Source: CAYLRY01 sp964386535 (lineage in GTDB: Bacteria; Chloroflexota; Dehalococcoidia; Dehalococcoidales; UBA3254). From it: a DNA stretch of 64,000 bases. The stretch covers positions 1-64,000 of the forward strand of contig CAYLRY010000013.1 of assembly GCA_964386535.1 (NCBI GenBank). The letters run 5' to 3'. Numbering within the stretch: the first letter of the stretch is position 1; every line of letters starts with the position of its first letter. Shown here piece by piece: positions 43,856 through 52,575 of this stretch. The notes under the pieces were generated by a model. That model was not told the DNA's origin, did no database searches, and saw only the letters and a program-made list of their open reading frames with translations. Position numbers and translations under genes: made by a program.

Positions 43856-44323
43856 TTGGAAATCATAGTAATCGGGACCGAACCGCCGTGCGTACGCTGT
43901 CTGACTACCTATAACAGGGCTAAGGAAGTTGCCCGGCAATTCCCTGATATTGAGGTCAGGAAAGTAGCGATTCATACCCCCGAAGCCGCCAAATATGGAA
44001 AAGTGGAAAGTGGTCATGGAATAGGTGAGGCAGCTAAAGTTAAAGGTGATCCCGAAAAAATGAAGCAGCTAATGGGTGAACTGATCCCTCTCATGAAGGA
44101 TGAAAAAAATAACGAGAATTTGATTGATGCCCGACTCAAGGAATTGGAAAAAGTTCTTCAACCGGTGAAGGAAAAAGCCAGAGAACTGGGGTATTTGATG
44201 ACTCCTGTCCTGATCATTGATGACGAGGTGAAATCCATGGATTATGTACCCTCAAAAGAAGAGATCCTGGCATGGATACAAATTCAAAAGAGACAAAAAG
44301 AATCAAGAGAGGGGCCGCAATGA
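43856..44323 (+). CDS. Thioredoxin-like CxxC protein with insertion, copy 1
   Basis: The 155-residue protein begins with GTEPPCVRCLTTYNRAKEVA, a thioredoxin-type CxxC, and ends with a cis-Pro region MTPVLIIDDEV. An insertion of about 65 helical residues lies between them, unlike the 85-residue mini-thioredoxins. TTG start behind AAAAGGAGAAAA. A paralog is at 46443-46889. It overlaps the downstream DUF169 gene by 4 bp. Confidence 0.82.
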   Translation: MEIIVIGTEPPCVRCLTTYNRAKEVARQFPDIEVRKVAIHTPEAAKYGKVESGHGIGEAAKVKGDPEKMKQLMGELIPLMKDEKNNENLIDARLKELEKVLQPVKEKARELGYLMTPVLIIDDEVKSMDYVPSKEEILAWIQIQKRQKESREGPQ

Positions 44324-45078
44324 GAAAGCTTCAAACGGATTTGAGTATTTATCGGAAATTTGAATTCACATACCCTCCTGTGGGTGTCAAATATTTATTC
44401 AACATTCCGGAAGGGATCCAGCAACTGGAAAAAAACCTGCCTATCTGCGAAATGATAAAGGAAGCGCAGCAAAGAGAGACCCCCTTTTTTATTACTAAAG
44501 ATAATGAGAATTGCGTGGGGAAATCGGCGCTGGGTATGCTGGAAGAACCTGCTCCATCGTCTTCCGGCAGCGGTGAGATTGGAGTAAAGCTGGAAATCTT
44601 CCAGGAGGCGCGGGCTAACCGCAGAATATACCAGTATCAACCCAAAATGGCTAGCGGCATAAAATCTGTGGTTTTTGCACGGCTGGATAAGCTGAATTTC
44701 GATCCTGATATATTCTTTCTGCTGGCTCCTGTAGGACAGGCAGAGATTATAATGAGGGCCATGAGCTATTCTACAGGAGAACTCTGGTCCAGCCAGATGT
44801 CCGGAGTGGGCACCTGTTCATGGCTTTTCGTATATCCTTACCAGTCTGGCAAGGTTAATTTTGTGGTCACCGGCCTGGGCTTCGGCATGAAAGCCAGACA
44901 GGTATTTCCTGAAGGACTGTTCTTGATTGCCATCCCATATAACTGGTTACCGGTTATAACTCAAAACCTGATCGAAATGAAGTGGGTGTTGCCCTCGTAC
45001 ACCGACGGCAAGGAAAAGTTCTTAGAGCGTGATAAACGGATAAAGGCCGAGCTTTTAGCTGATTCTAATAAGAAATAA
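44320..45078 (+). CDS. DUF169 family protein, copy 2
   Basis: The 252-residue protein is a distant DUF169 member: PPVGVKYLF near the start, CEMIKEAQQRETPFFITKDNENC, and VVFARLDKLNFDPDIFFLLAPVGQAEIIMRAMSYSTGE. The ATG at 44320 overlaps the upstream TGA (ATGA) and has an AGAGGGG site. It lies between a thioredoxin-like protein and the third radical SAM gene. Together with the copy at 32916 it suggests that DUF169 proteins belong to this island's chemistry. Function unknown. Confidence 0.8.
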   Translation: MRKLQTDLSIYRKFEFTYPPVGVKYLFNIPEGIQQLEKNLPICEMIKEAQQRETPFFITKDNENCVGKSALGMLEEPAPSSSGSGEIGVKLEIFQEARANRRIYQYQPKMASGIKSVVFARLDKLNFDPDIFFLLAPVGQAEIIMRAMSYSTGELWSSQMSGVGTCSWLFVYPYQSGKVNFVVTGLGFGMKARQVFPEGLFLIAIPYNWLPVITQNLIEMKWVLPSYTDGKEKFLERDKRIKAELLADSNKK

Positions 45079-45092
45079 AGCGAGGTAAAAAA

Positions 45093-46349
45093 GTGCAGGC
45101 GTCTAAAAATAATTCCTTATTTGCTGTCAATATACCAAACCAGATCAGGGTGCCTTCCGAGATAATATCCAGTTATCATCTCCAAGCAGGTGCTCACCCG
45201 TATATTCAAGATAGTCCGGCCGGGTTTTTCATCGCCAGTCCTACCCGTCTGGCCAAGCTTTATATTGAACCTACTAATCAATGTAATTTAGGCTGCCGTA
45301 CCTGCATCCGCAATACCTGGAACGAACCGATGGGCAAAATGTCTACGGAGACTTTTCAGGCCATCATAAAAGGACTGCGGAGCTTTTCAATACCCCCAAA
45401 GGTTTTTTTCGGCGGGTTCGGAGAGCCTTTAATGCATCCTGAACTGATTAACATGATAGAGCAGGTGAAAATCCTGGGAGCGTCTGTGGAATTAATCACC
45501 AATGGCACATTACTGACTCCCGAACTTTCGAAGGAAATGATCAGGGTTGGACCAGATGTTATCTGGGTTTCCATCGATGGAGCCTGTCCGGAAAGTTATA
45601 ACGATATACGCTCAGGAGCAGCATTACCCCAGGTGCTTAATAATTTACAACGGTTCCATACACTACTTTATGAATCATTAGGTGAAGGAATTATTGTACC
45701 GCGTCCTGAGTTTAATACGGAACTGGGAATAGTCTTTGTTGCCATGAAGCGCAATATCGCTGATCTTCCGGCTGTAATCAGTATAGGCAGAAAGTTTGAA
45801 GTCAAACGTTTTCTGGTTACCAACGTTTTGCCTTACACTGAAGAAATGCGAGAAGAAATACTCTACGAACGCGCGCTGGATAAACAGGGTACCCTGGATC
45901 TTCCATTAATGGACCAGAATGACATAGTCAGCAAACCTCTTTCGCAATTAGACGCCAGCGGGTTACAGATCAATTGGAACGGTCTTAATACAGGTATTAT
46001 TCGCGGTCAGTGTCCTTTTATTGAAAAGGGAGCCGCCGCCATCAGTTGGGATGGCGGTTTCAGCCCCTGTTTACCGCTTATGCACAGCCATACCAGCTAC
46101 TACCATAACCGTACAAGGTTTTCCCGGCGCTGGATAGTAGGCAGCCTGATGGAAATGGGCCTTAATGATCTATGGAATGATGTTGAACACCTGGCCTTCC
46201 GGGAACGCGTACAAAGATTTGATTTTGCTCCCTGTACCACCTGTTATAGCTGCCACCTTTTTGAAAATAACGAAGAAGATTGCAGCGGAAACGTATTCCC
46301 TACCTGTGGAGGGTGCTTATGGGCTCAGGGCTTGATCAGATGCCCCTGA
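45093..46349 (+). CDS. Radical SAM protein with AbrB-like N-terminus, paralog 3
   Basis: The 418-residue paralog has cluster motif CNLGCRTC (Cys64, 68, 71), GGFGEPLMH, ELITNGTLLT, FVAMKRNIADLP and the C-terminal Cys-rich pattern ending NVFPTCGGCLWAQGLIRCP. The N-terminal AbrB-like hairpin is recognisable (NIPNQIRVPSEIISSYHLQAGAHPYI). GTG start behind GCGAGG, 14 bp after the DUF169 gene. It is closer to paralog 2 than to paralog 1. The three intact copies and the pseudogene at 27574 form a small family confined to this island. Confidence 0.87.
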   Translation: MQASKNNSLFAVNIPNQIRVPSEIISSYHLQAGAHPYIQDSPAGFFIASPTRLAKLYIEPTNQCNLGCRTCIRNTWNEPMGKMSTETFQAIIKGLRSFSIPPKVFFGGFGEPLMHPELINMIEQVKILGASVELITNGTLLTPELSKEMIRVGPDVIWVSIDGACPESYNDIRSGAALPQVLNNLQRFHTLLYESLGEGIIVPRPEFNTELGIVFVAMKRNIADLPAVISIGRKFEVKRFLVTNVLPYTEEMREEILYERALDKQGTLDLPLMDQNDIVSKPLSQLDASGLQINWNGLNTGIIRGQCPFIEKGAAAISWDGGFSPCLPLMHSHTSYYHNRTRFSRRWIVGSLMEMGLNDLWNDVEHLAFRERVQRFDFAPCTTCYSCHLFENNEEDCSGNVFPTCGGCLWAQGLIRCP

Positions 46350-46442
46350 TCACTTTGCTCTTTAATCCAGGCTTAAAAACTACAGTCAGGCTTGCGATAT
46401 TAACAGTTTTAAAATAGTAATAAGATAACAGGAAGGAATAAA

Positions 46443-46889
46443 ATGGAAATTTTAGTAATCGGTACCGAACCGCCCTGCATACGCTGTCTCACAACCTATA
46501 AAAGATCTAAGGAAGTAGCGGAAAATTATCAGGGTAAAGTAGAGGTAAGAAAAATTCCTATAAATTCCGAAGAAGCTGCCAAATTTGGAAAAATTGGAAG
46601 CGGAGGCAGTCTTGCTAAGATGACCGGCATCAATACGGATTTTGATAAAGTGACAAAGGCGTCTGCTGAAATCAGTGCGTTAAGCATGAATGAAGCTGGC
46701 AATGCTGATTTGATTGAAACTAAATTTAAGGAAATTGATAAGGTATTAGAGCCAGTTAAAGCGGAATCGAAACAAAAAGGCTACCTGATGACCCCGGTAC
46801 TGGTGGTTAACGGCCAGGTTAAATGTGCTGACCACGTACCGGATAAGGCATCCATTCAGGCCTGGATTGAAATGGAATTAAAGAAATAA
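46443..46889 (+). CDS. Thioredoxin-like CxxC protein with insertion, copy 2
   Basis: The 148-residue paralog of the protein at 43856 has the active site GTEPPCIRCLTTYKRSKEVA, an insertion of about 60 residues and the cis-Pro segment YLMTPVLVVNGQV. An AGGAAGGA site precedes the ATG. It lies just downstream of the third radical SAM gene, so each of the later radical SAM genes has a redox partner nearby. Confidence 0.82.
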   Translation: MEILVIGTEPPCIRCLTTYKRSKEVAENYQGKVEVRKIPINSEEAAKFGKIGSGGSLAKMTGINTDFDKVTKASAEISALSMNEAGNADLIETKFKEIDKVLEPVKAESKQKGYLMTPVLVVNGQVKCADHVPDKASIQAWIEMELKK

Positions 46890-46946
46890 ATATAATCAAG
46901 AGTTGAAATACGTTGTTTGGGCATTAGTAATTATAGGTGATGGGCG

Positions 46947-47312
46947 ATGTATAGTTTATTGAAAGCCACCAAATCCCTTTCTGACGATACCCGGCTAAGG
47001 ATGATCAATCTGCTTCTGGAACGTGAATGCTGTGTATGTGAGGTTATGCAGGCGCTTCAGATTTCGCAAACGCGGGCATCGCGTAACCTGACTATTTTAT
47101 ACGATGCCGGTTTGTTAAAATTAAAAAAAGAAGGTTTGTGGTCTCTTTATTCTATTGATAAAACTGACATACCGGATTACCTTGTTCATATGGTTGAAGC
47201 TGTTAAGCTGGCGCTGGCTGAAGACAGGGTGGCTAAACAGGACATTATGCGTCTCAAGAAAGCAGTGCGCGTAGGCCCGGGTTGTGTTCAAAACTGCCAT
47301 AAAAGTCCATAG
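46947..47312 (+). CDS. ArsR-family repressor with ECCVCEV motif, copy 2
   Basis: The 121-residue winged-helix protein is a close paralog of the ArsR at 30488: LLERECCVCEVMQALQISQTRASRNLTILYDAGLL. The CCVC cluster is the As(III)/Sb(III) sensor. A further Cys pair (GCVQNC) is at the C-terminus. It lies at the end of the island, downstream of the radical SAM/thioredoxin genes. Targets are probably those genes and/or itself. Confidence 0.92.
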   Translation: MYSLLKATKSLSDDTRLRMINLLLERECCVCEVMQALQISQTRASRNLTILYDAGLLKLKKEGLWSLYSIDKTDIPDYLVHMVEAVKLALAEDRVAKQDIMRLKKAVRVGPGCVQNCHKSP

Positions 47313-47355
47313 TTCATATGCCGGTATTTTTTTAAGAGGAAATTAATATATCTAT

Positions 47356-47648
47356 GTGTTAGACGGAAAAACCAACCAGGGTCTGCCGCTGGGACTTAAA
47401 ACTGATTTCTTCTACCGGCTGCAAAACCGGTCACCATTTGCTTAGTCCGCTACATTACCGGAACGGTTGTTTTTACTCTCCTGGTGGCTTTGATCAGGGG
47501 CTTCATTTGGACGCAGATTCTGGTTACCGCAGTAATATTCTACTGCTTTAATAAGGAATTCCGGCAAATCCATCCGGATGGATTTGCCGGAAAAAAGCGG
47601 CAAAATCCTTATGTCGGCTGGAATTTATATTCATTTGTCTATAAATAG
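47356..47648 (+). pseudogene. Degraded membrane-protein-like coding remnant
   Basis: Two phases look coding. One (GTG at 47356) reads VLDGKTNQGLPLGLKTDFFYRLQNR and stops at TAG; the other (47406-47648, no start codon) reads VRYITGTVVFTLLVALIRGFIWTQILVTAVIFYCFN, with two hydrophobic segments, and ends FVYK and TAG. They would join if a frameshift were corrected. No family is recognised. The rest of the 47313-47820 gap, apart from the palindrome at 47559, is empty. Confidence 0.4.
47559..47592. repeat. Perfect 34-bp palindrome
   Basis: TTCCGGCAAATCCATCC (47559-47575) is followed at once by its reverse complement GGATGGATTTGCCGGAA. It is followed by an A-run on the + strand. It is too long and perfect to be chance; it could be a hairpin terminator, a recombination trace or a protein site. 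It falls inside the degraded coding remnant. Confidence 0.75.
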
Positions 47649-47820
47649 CCCATGGCTGCCATTTGGATTAATGAAGCTGATAAAATACTTTCAAAAATAC
47701 TGTCTGAACTGCAAAAGGATAGCTAAATAACTGTTGTAGAAGCCATAAACGGGGTGTATAATTAGCGTACTTAACAAATCAGTTTTATAAAAATGGCTCA
47801 AATGCAAAAAGGCCTTAGAA

Positions 47821-48063
47821 TTGTATTTTAAACTAATCTTCAAGGCTAAATTTCTGGCTAAAATGTTCAAATACTACCTTTTTGCAGTACATTCATTTGT
47901 GCTGAATGACCCACCCCAGGTGTACAGGTTGGACCTTCCGCGTTTCGAGGTATGGATTAAAGAGATAAAATTTCCTGAGGATGGCAAGATCATCAAAGCA
48001 CCTGACTTTGAAAGATCCTTTGAAGTACTGAAGGATATTTCTTTTGAAATTGATGAAGCGTAA
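47821..48063 (+). CDS. Short hypothetical protein (possible remnant)
   Basis: The 80-codon frame starts at TTG; ATG at codon 15 is an alternative. The C-terminal half (FEVWIKEIKFPEDGKIIKAPDFERSFEVLKDISFEIDEA) is protein-like and acidic; the N-terminus is Lys/Phe rich. No ribosome site is clear. It precedes the UGSC selenoprotein by 65 bp. It may be a real small gene or the tail of a decayed one. No family recognised. Confidence 0.35.
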   Translation: MYFKLIFKAKFLAKMFKYYLFAVHSFVLNDPPQVYRLDLPRFEVWIKEIKFPEDGKIIKAPDFERSFEVLKDISFEIDEA

Positions 48064-48128
48064 ATATTTAACAGCTAATCTATTCAAAAAATAAGTCTAA
48101 AGTTAAATATACCAAGGAGAGAATAATA

Positions 48129-49796
48129 ATGAGAGCTACAAAGCCGAAAATCACGGTGTTGAATCCTGCTTGCAGCAGTACCATGGTGGAGCGAGTTCCC
48201 CTGGCTCCCAGAACATTCTCCAACCTGGAAGGGAAGACTATCTATATGGTAGATATCGGCTGGGGAGGCCCTAAAGCTGGATATGATGTTTTCGAAGTAA
48301 TGCAGGGCTGGTTTGCTGAGCGTATGCCATCCTTAAAAACCATCCTGGTCAAGAAAAAGGGAATGTATTCTGATGACGACCCTGAGTTATGGAAGAAGAT
48401 TAAAGCCTCAGCAGATGCCTGTATTATAGGCTTAAGCTGTTGAGACGGTTGTGGGGCGGCCTTGAGCCGCCATGCCAGAGTATTAGAGCAAATGGGCATT
48501 CCCACAGCACCCTGTACAGGGATAAACGTCATCGATTACCTCAAGGGATGGGACAGGTTATATAACAGCGGTATACCCCTTCGCTATACGGTGTTTCCGT
48601 TACCCGTAGCTGGCGTTTCACGAGAAGTACACGAAAAATATGTTAATGGAAATGATGCTGTAACCGGTAAACCGATTATGGAACAAATAATAGAAGCTCT
48701 TATAAAGCCTCTGAGTGAAGAAGAGCAGATGACCGGGCTCCCGGCATCAGCCACAGAGCCCAGGCTGCTGCCGCCCGATACGGAAGAGAATCTCCAGGAT
48801 CTGTTTAAAGCCAGGGACTGGACTGACTACTTGCCGGTTGTGCTTCCCACTGAAGAAAAAGTTTCGGCCATGCTCAAAGGCACCAGCCATAAACCGGATG
48901 AGGTGGTTAAGACCCTGACATGGCCGGGAGGCGGGCGCAGCCTTACTGTTGAAAAAGTTGCGGTTCATGCAGTTATGGCAGGAGCCAGACCTCAATATTT
49001 GCCTGTTATCCTGGCCCTGGCCACACAGGCGCCTTACGGCAACTCCACCACGTCAATGTCCAATATGATAATTGTGAACGGACCTGTTCGTAAAGAGATA
49101 GGGATGAATACAGGCACCGGGGCCCTGGGACCCTATAATGAAGCCAATGCGGTTATCGGACGGACTTTTACCCTGCTGTCAAAAGCTGCGGGCAATTTAC
49201 ATGCCGGGAAAACCGCCTTTTGTTCTCTGGGGAATAATCTGCAGTATAATAACTGCTGCCTGGCTGAAAATGAAGAAGCCCTGCCTGAAGGCTGGAACCC
49301 GGTCAGCGTCCAATTCGGATATAAGAAAGAGGACAGTGTGATTACTGTAGCTACCGGTTGGACAGTGATTTCCTGTGTAGGTGAGGTTGAGGCAGAATAC
49401 CCGGCACAGATGTTAATCCGGGATTATATGGGCGGGCTTTCCGCCTTAGGATCAACCGCTCTGCTTTTATGCGACCCGCTGGTAGCCAGGATGTTACATG
49501 ATCATCAGGGCTTCCGGACCAAGGAATCTCTTTCCAAATGGCTTTCTAAGAATGCCAGGATGCCTGTCCGTCAGTTTTGGGGCAACGGCCTCACAACCAG
49601 TATGTATCGAAACCTGGCTTTGCAGGGTCTGGAGCCCTATGCCACCTGGCAAAAACTTCCGCCGGAAACTATGATCGAACCTTTTACCAATCCTAACGCC
49701 ATTAATACCGTGGTGGTAGGTGGCCAGACCAATACCATATGGTTTATCTCTGATTTTAGGTTAAATAAAGGGGTTTTAATAGACACTTGGAGATAG
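48129..49796 (+). CDS. UGSC-family selenoprotein (Sec at codon 105)
   Basis: Two open frames in the same phase are separated only by TGA at 48441-48443. The upstream part (MRATKPKITVLNPACSSTMVERVPLAPRTFSNLEGKTIYMVDIG...) has the UGSC-family N-terminus; the junction reads DACIIGLSC-U-DGCGAALSRHARVLEQMGIPTAPC, the equivalent of the family's U-G-S-C site. The downstream 450 residues form an extra domain (GMNTGTGALGPYNEANAVIGRT, FWGNGLTTSMYRNL). Total 555 codons. A GC-rich hairpin starts 12 nt after the UGA, as in bacterial SECIS elements. An AAGGAGAG site precedes the ATG. Family function is unknown; it may be a redox or reductive enzyme. It heads a row of genes for a rhodanese, DUF1330 and an enolase-like enzyme. 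Confidence 0.88.
48455..48471 (+). promoter_or_regulatory. SECIS-like hairpin after the UGA
   Basis: GGCGGC (48455-48460), loop CTTGA and GCCGCC (48466-48471) form a 6-bp GC stem that starts 12 nt after the UGA at 48441. TGG/CCA pairs may extend it beyond a small bulge. Distance and shape fit a bacterial SECIS element read by SelB. The encoded residues are conserved by function only if the structure is real. Confidence 0.65.
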
Positions 49797-49870
49797 ACCA
49801 ACCTGTAAAACAAAATCTAGAAGCGATGTATTTAAAAACATGACAACCTGTCATTTAAAAGAGAGGAAAA

Positions 49871-50230
49871 ATGAACATAGACGCAGTAAACCGAATTACG
49901 TGTGAAGAATTAAAGTCGCGTATTGACCGGGGTGAAAACCTAGTTATTATTGATACACGTAAAAGCACTGACTACCAGGCCGGGCATATCAAAGGCGCAG
50001 TACATATTTATTATGAACCGACGGGGGATTCCATGGAAAGAGAGTTGATGCTTTCAGCCATGCCGCTGGATACTCTGCTGGTTGTGTACTGCGATTGCAT
50101 TGGAGACTCTGAAAGCGCCCTGGTGGCTCTTGAGTTATTGAATCTGCGTTATGATCCAGCAAAGGTCAGGGTTCTGAAAGACGGCCTGCCGCGCTGGCGT
50201 GAATTGGGATACCCCCTGGAATCAGTTTAA
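49871..50230 (+). CDS. Rhodanese-domain protein
   Basis: The 119-residue single-domain rhodanese has VIIDTRKSTDYQAGHIKGAVHIYY and the active-site loop VVYCDCIGDSESA, with the catalytic Cys in the YCDC segment and a neighbouring Cys. VLKDGLPRWRELGYPLE is the usual C-terminus. It can transfer sulfane sulfur (or selenium). It lies 75 bp after the UGSC selenoprotein gene, so a sulfur/selenium supply or repair role for it is possible. An AGAGAGGAAAA site precedes the ATG. Confidence 0.9.
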   Translation: MNIDAVNRITCEELKSRIDRGENLVIIDTRKSTDYQAGHIKGAVHIYYEPTGDSMERELMLSAMPLDTLLVVYCDCIGDSESALVALELLNLRYDPAKVRVLKDGLPRWRELGYPLESV

Positions 50231-50325
50231 ATTTTAGACGATAAAAGTCAGAAGTTGTACACAAAAAATACACCGTCAAAAACTGATGATTTAGTTACCT
50301 GTGAATAAACAACAGGAGAAAAACA

Positions 50326-50613
50326 GTGGTTCATGTCATAATAGATGTCAAAATTCTCGATCAGGAAAAATTTGAAGAAGTGGCCCGGAAAATGCCGTCT
50401 ATAGTCAATAAATTTGGAGGGCGCTACTTGAGCAGGGGAGGCAGGGTTACCCCAGTATCGGGTGACTGGAGTCCTGACACAATAGTAATAATAGAGTTCG
50501 ATAATGCTGATCAAGTGAACAACTGGTTGAAATCCCATGAATACGCAGAAACCGCTTCAATACGAGTTAACGCCACCATTTCCAATATGATTTGTATAGA
50601 AAGCTCTGTTTAA
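50326..50613 (+). CDS. DUF1330 family protein
   Basis: The 95-residue ferredoxin-like-fold protein matches DUF1330: VIIDVKILDQEKFEEVARKMPSIVNKFGGRYLSRGG, then IVIIEFDNADQVNNWLKSHEYAE. GTG start behind AACAGGAGAAAAACA. DUF1330 proteins are small stand-alone members of the dimeric alpha/beta-barrel class with no settled activity. It lies downstream of the rhodanese in the same direction. Confidence 0.85.
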   Translation: MVHVIIDVKILDQEKFEEVARKMPSIVNKFGGRYLSRGGRVTPVSGDWSPDTIVIIEFDNADQVNNWLKSHEYAETASIRVNATISNMICIESSV

Positions 50614-51100
50614 CGTCTATTTTTACTTTTGATCAAAATAAATGGAGGAACAAATGGATCAAAACTTTTAAACCTGCCTAAAATGGCTAAAACACCCGAA
50701 AAAATCCGGTGGATGACGATCTAGGGCTGGGTTGGGACCCGGCCTGGCCCCAGGAACGTAAAGATAAGATCTACAATGAATATAAGAAATTTACTCCCCT
50801 CCACCGCCAGGTGCATTGAATAATCATGACACTTCACTATTTTGCCAATCCTGTGTATAATCGTAAAAGACAATATTTTTACACGGTGATTTCCGGGTTG
50901 GGATCTCCCCTAAAGAATTAACCTTTCATCAATCCCTGCCGGTTTTCCAGGCTATACTTTCCATTCCTGTAAATGTGCTTATTTTAAAATATACAATATC
51001 TGGAGGTGAACCAATGGGAATATAAGCCTGTACCGATCAGGTACAAATAGCAACTAACCTTTTCCAAGCTAATAAAACAAAAATATATAAGGAGAATAGT
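50614..51100 (+). pseudogene. Decayed small gene region with intact ribosome site
   Basis: A strong GGAGGAACAAATG (ATG at 50654) opens only M-D-Q-N-F before TAA. Shortly after, a frame from GTG 50709 to 50819 reads VDDDLGLGWDPAWPQERKDKIYNEYKKFTPLHRQVH, which looks coding but is in a different phase. This appears to be a gene destroyed by small indels. No family is recognised. The rest up to 51100 is non-coding. Confidence 0.45.
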
Positions 51101-52273
51101 ATGAAAATTACCAAGATTGAATTGATCCCCGTAAGCTTGCCCCGCCCGGCTCCCAGTACCAGGCAAAATAATGTGGTCATCATTAAAATGCACACTGATG
51201 AAGGCATCACCGGCATTGCTGATGGCGGTGAATATGGTCCAGGCAAAGGCCAGGATCTGGTGATGGAAATCATCAAAACCTGGGATACCATACTCATAGG
51301 CGCTAACCCCTTCGATAAAGAATTAATCCTGGCCAAGTTGAGCCGGTTTGTTCATACCAACGTTGGACTGTCCTACCCCGGTTGCGTGGCCCTGATTGAC
51401 TTCGCGCTCTGGGATATCGTGGGCAAAGCCCATAAGCAGCCCATCTACCAGCTTCTAGGCGGAAAGGGCGCTCCCAAACTGCTGGTGGACTACGTGATTT
51501 CAGATGTCGCTACTCCTACCTCCAAACAGGTAGCCGCTACAGCACTGGCGGCAGTGGAACATGGCTTTACCACCTTCTGTCTGAAGGTCGGGGGAGGCTG
51601 GGGCAGCAGCTTCGCAAAAGATTGTGAAAACGTAAAGGAAACACGGGCAGCCATCGGTGACAATGAAGATATCCATTTTTGTATTGATGCCAATGGTTCA
51701 TTGGACTATACTACAGCTCTAGAATACGCTCGCAGGCTGGAGAAATATAACCTGTATAAGTTTGAACAGCCTCTGGCATGGTGGGACATAGCCGGAATGG
51801 CTCGCCTGCGCAAGGCTCAACCTATTCCTATCTGCGCTCATGAGTCCAGCGTTAAGGTCCCCTTCCTGATCGAGTGCATCAGGCAGGATGCCTGCGATAT
51901 GGTAGGAACCAAGGTAGTCTGGGCTGGGGGTATCTCCGAAGCTGTCAAATGGGGCCATATCGCCAAGGCAGCTAATCTGGGTGTTTATTGCGGATCAATG
52001 AACGGACCTTTTGAAGCCGCAGCTCAGGCACAGTGGCTGGCTTCAGACGAATGGTACGGCAAACTGGCCCATGCCAACCTGTTCCCATTGTTCTATCATG
52101 GCTGCTTTGATACAACGGTCAAACTGGAAAGAGAAGATGTGGTGGTTAAGCCGGTAGCCTACAAGAACGGCTATTGCTATCCTCCGGATGCTCCCGGTAT
52201 CGGCCTTGAACTCAATGAGAAAGGCCTTCACAAGTTTATCACTCCTGGGAAAAGCATTGTAACTATCGGTTAA
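51101..52273 (+). CDS. Enolase-superfamily (mandelate racemase/muconate lactonising-type) enzyme
   Basis: The 390-residue protein has the N-terminal capping domain and the barrel with metal ligands Asp196 (IDANGS), Glu222 (FEQP) and Glu248 (AHESS). The catalytic lysine Lys162 sits in CLKVGG, so the usual KxK pair is CxK; Lys271 (GTKVVWAGGISE) is the opposite-face lysine of muconate lactonising and dipeptide-epimerase types. It likely performs proton abstraction/beta-elimination or racemisation on a carboxylate. It begins the catabolic/electron-transfer block. An AAGGAGAATAGT site precedes the ATG. Confidence 0.88.
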   Translation: MKITKIELIPVSLPRPAPSTRQNNVVIIKMHTDEGITGIADGGEYGPGKGQDLVMEIIKTWDTILIGANPFDKELILAKLSRFVHTNVGLSYPGCVALIDFALWDIVGKAHKQPIYQLLGGKGAPKLLVDYVISDVATPTSKQVAATALAAVEHGFTTFCLKVGGGWGSSFAKDCENVKETRAAIGDNEDIHFCIDANGSLDYTTALEYARRLEKYNLYKFEQPLAWWDIAGMARLRKAQPIPICAHESSVKVPFLIECIRQDACDMVGTKVVWAGGISEAVKWGHIAKAANLGVYCGSMNGPFEAAAQAQWLASDEWYGKLAHANLFPLFYHGCFDTTVKLEREDVVVKPVAYKNGYCYPPDAPGIGLELNEKGLHKFITPGKSIVTIG

Positions 52274-52341
52274 CTAGTGTAAGTAAATTATATCCGGCTC
52301 AGATTGCCCCTTCATCGAAAGGATAGTAAATCAAGGTTTAA

Positions 52342-52376
52342 ATCCGGCTCTCCCTGTAACCCAGGAAGAGCCGGAT
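52342..52376 (+). terminator. Hairpin after the enolase-like gene
   Basis: Arms ATCCGGCTCT (52342-52351) and AGAGCCGGAT (52367-52376) enclose a second small CCTG/CAGG helix. There is no strong T-run after it. It is the likely end of the UGSC-to-enolase transcript. The remaining gap to 52575 shows only a protein-like open stretch near 52470-52560 without start, no clear gene. Confidence 0.55.
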
Positions 52377-52575
52377 AGAATAACCAGGCTTATCATCCGC
52401 TGTCGTAATCCTTAGTTTAAACTAAATATCAAACCCCCATCCAGCTTGCCCTTCTGTCACAAAATCGTGGTTTTTCAGGGCCAAAAAGCCTGTCCTGCGA
52501 TATCAAAGTTGAAGCGGGCAGATTTTAACGCTATGATAGATGAAGGCAAAGCCAAAAAAACTTCAAGAAGTTTAA

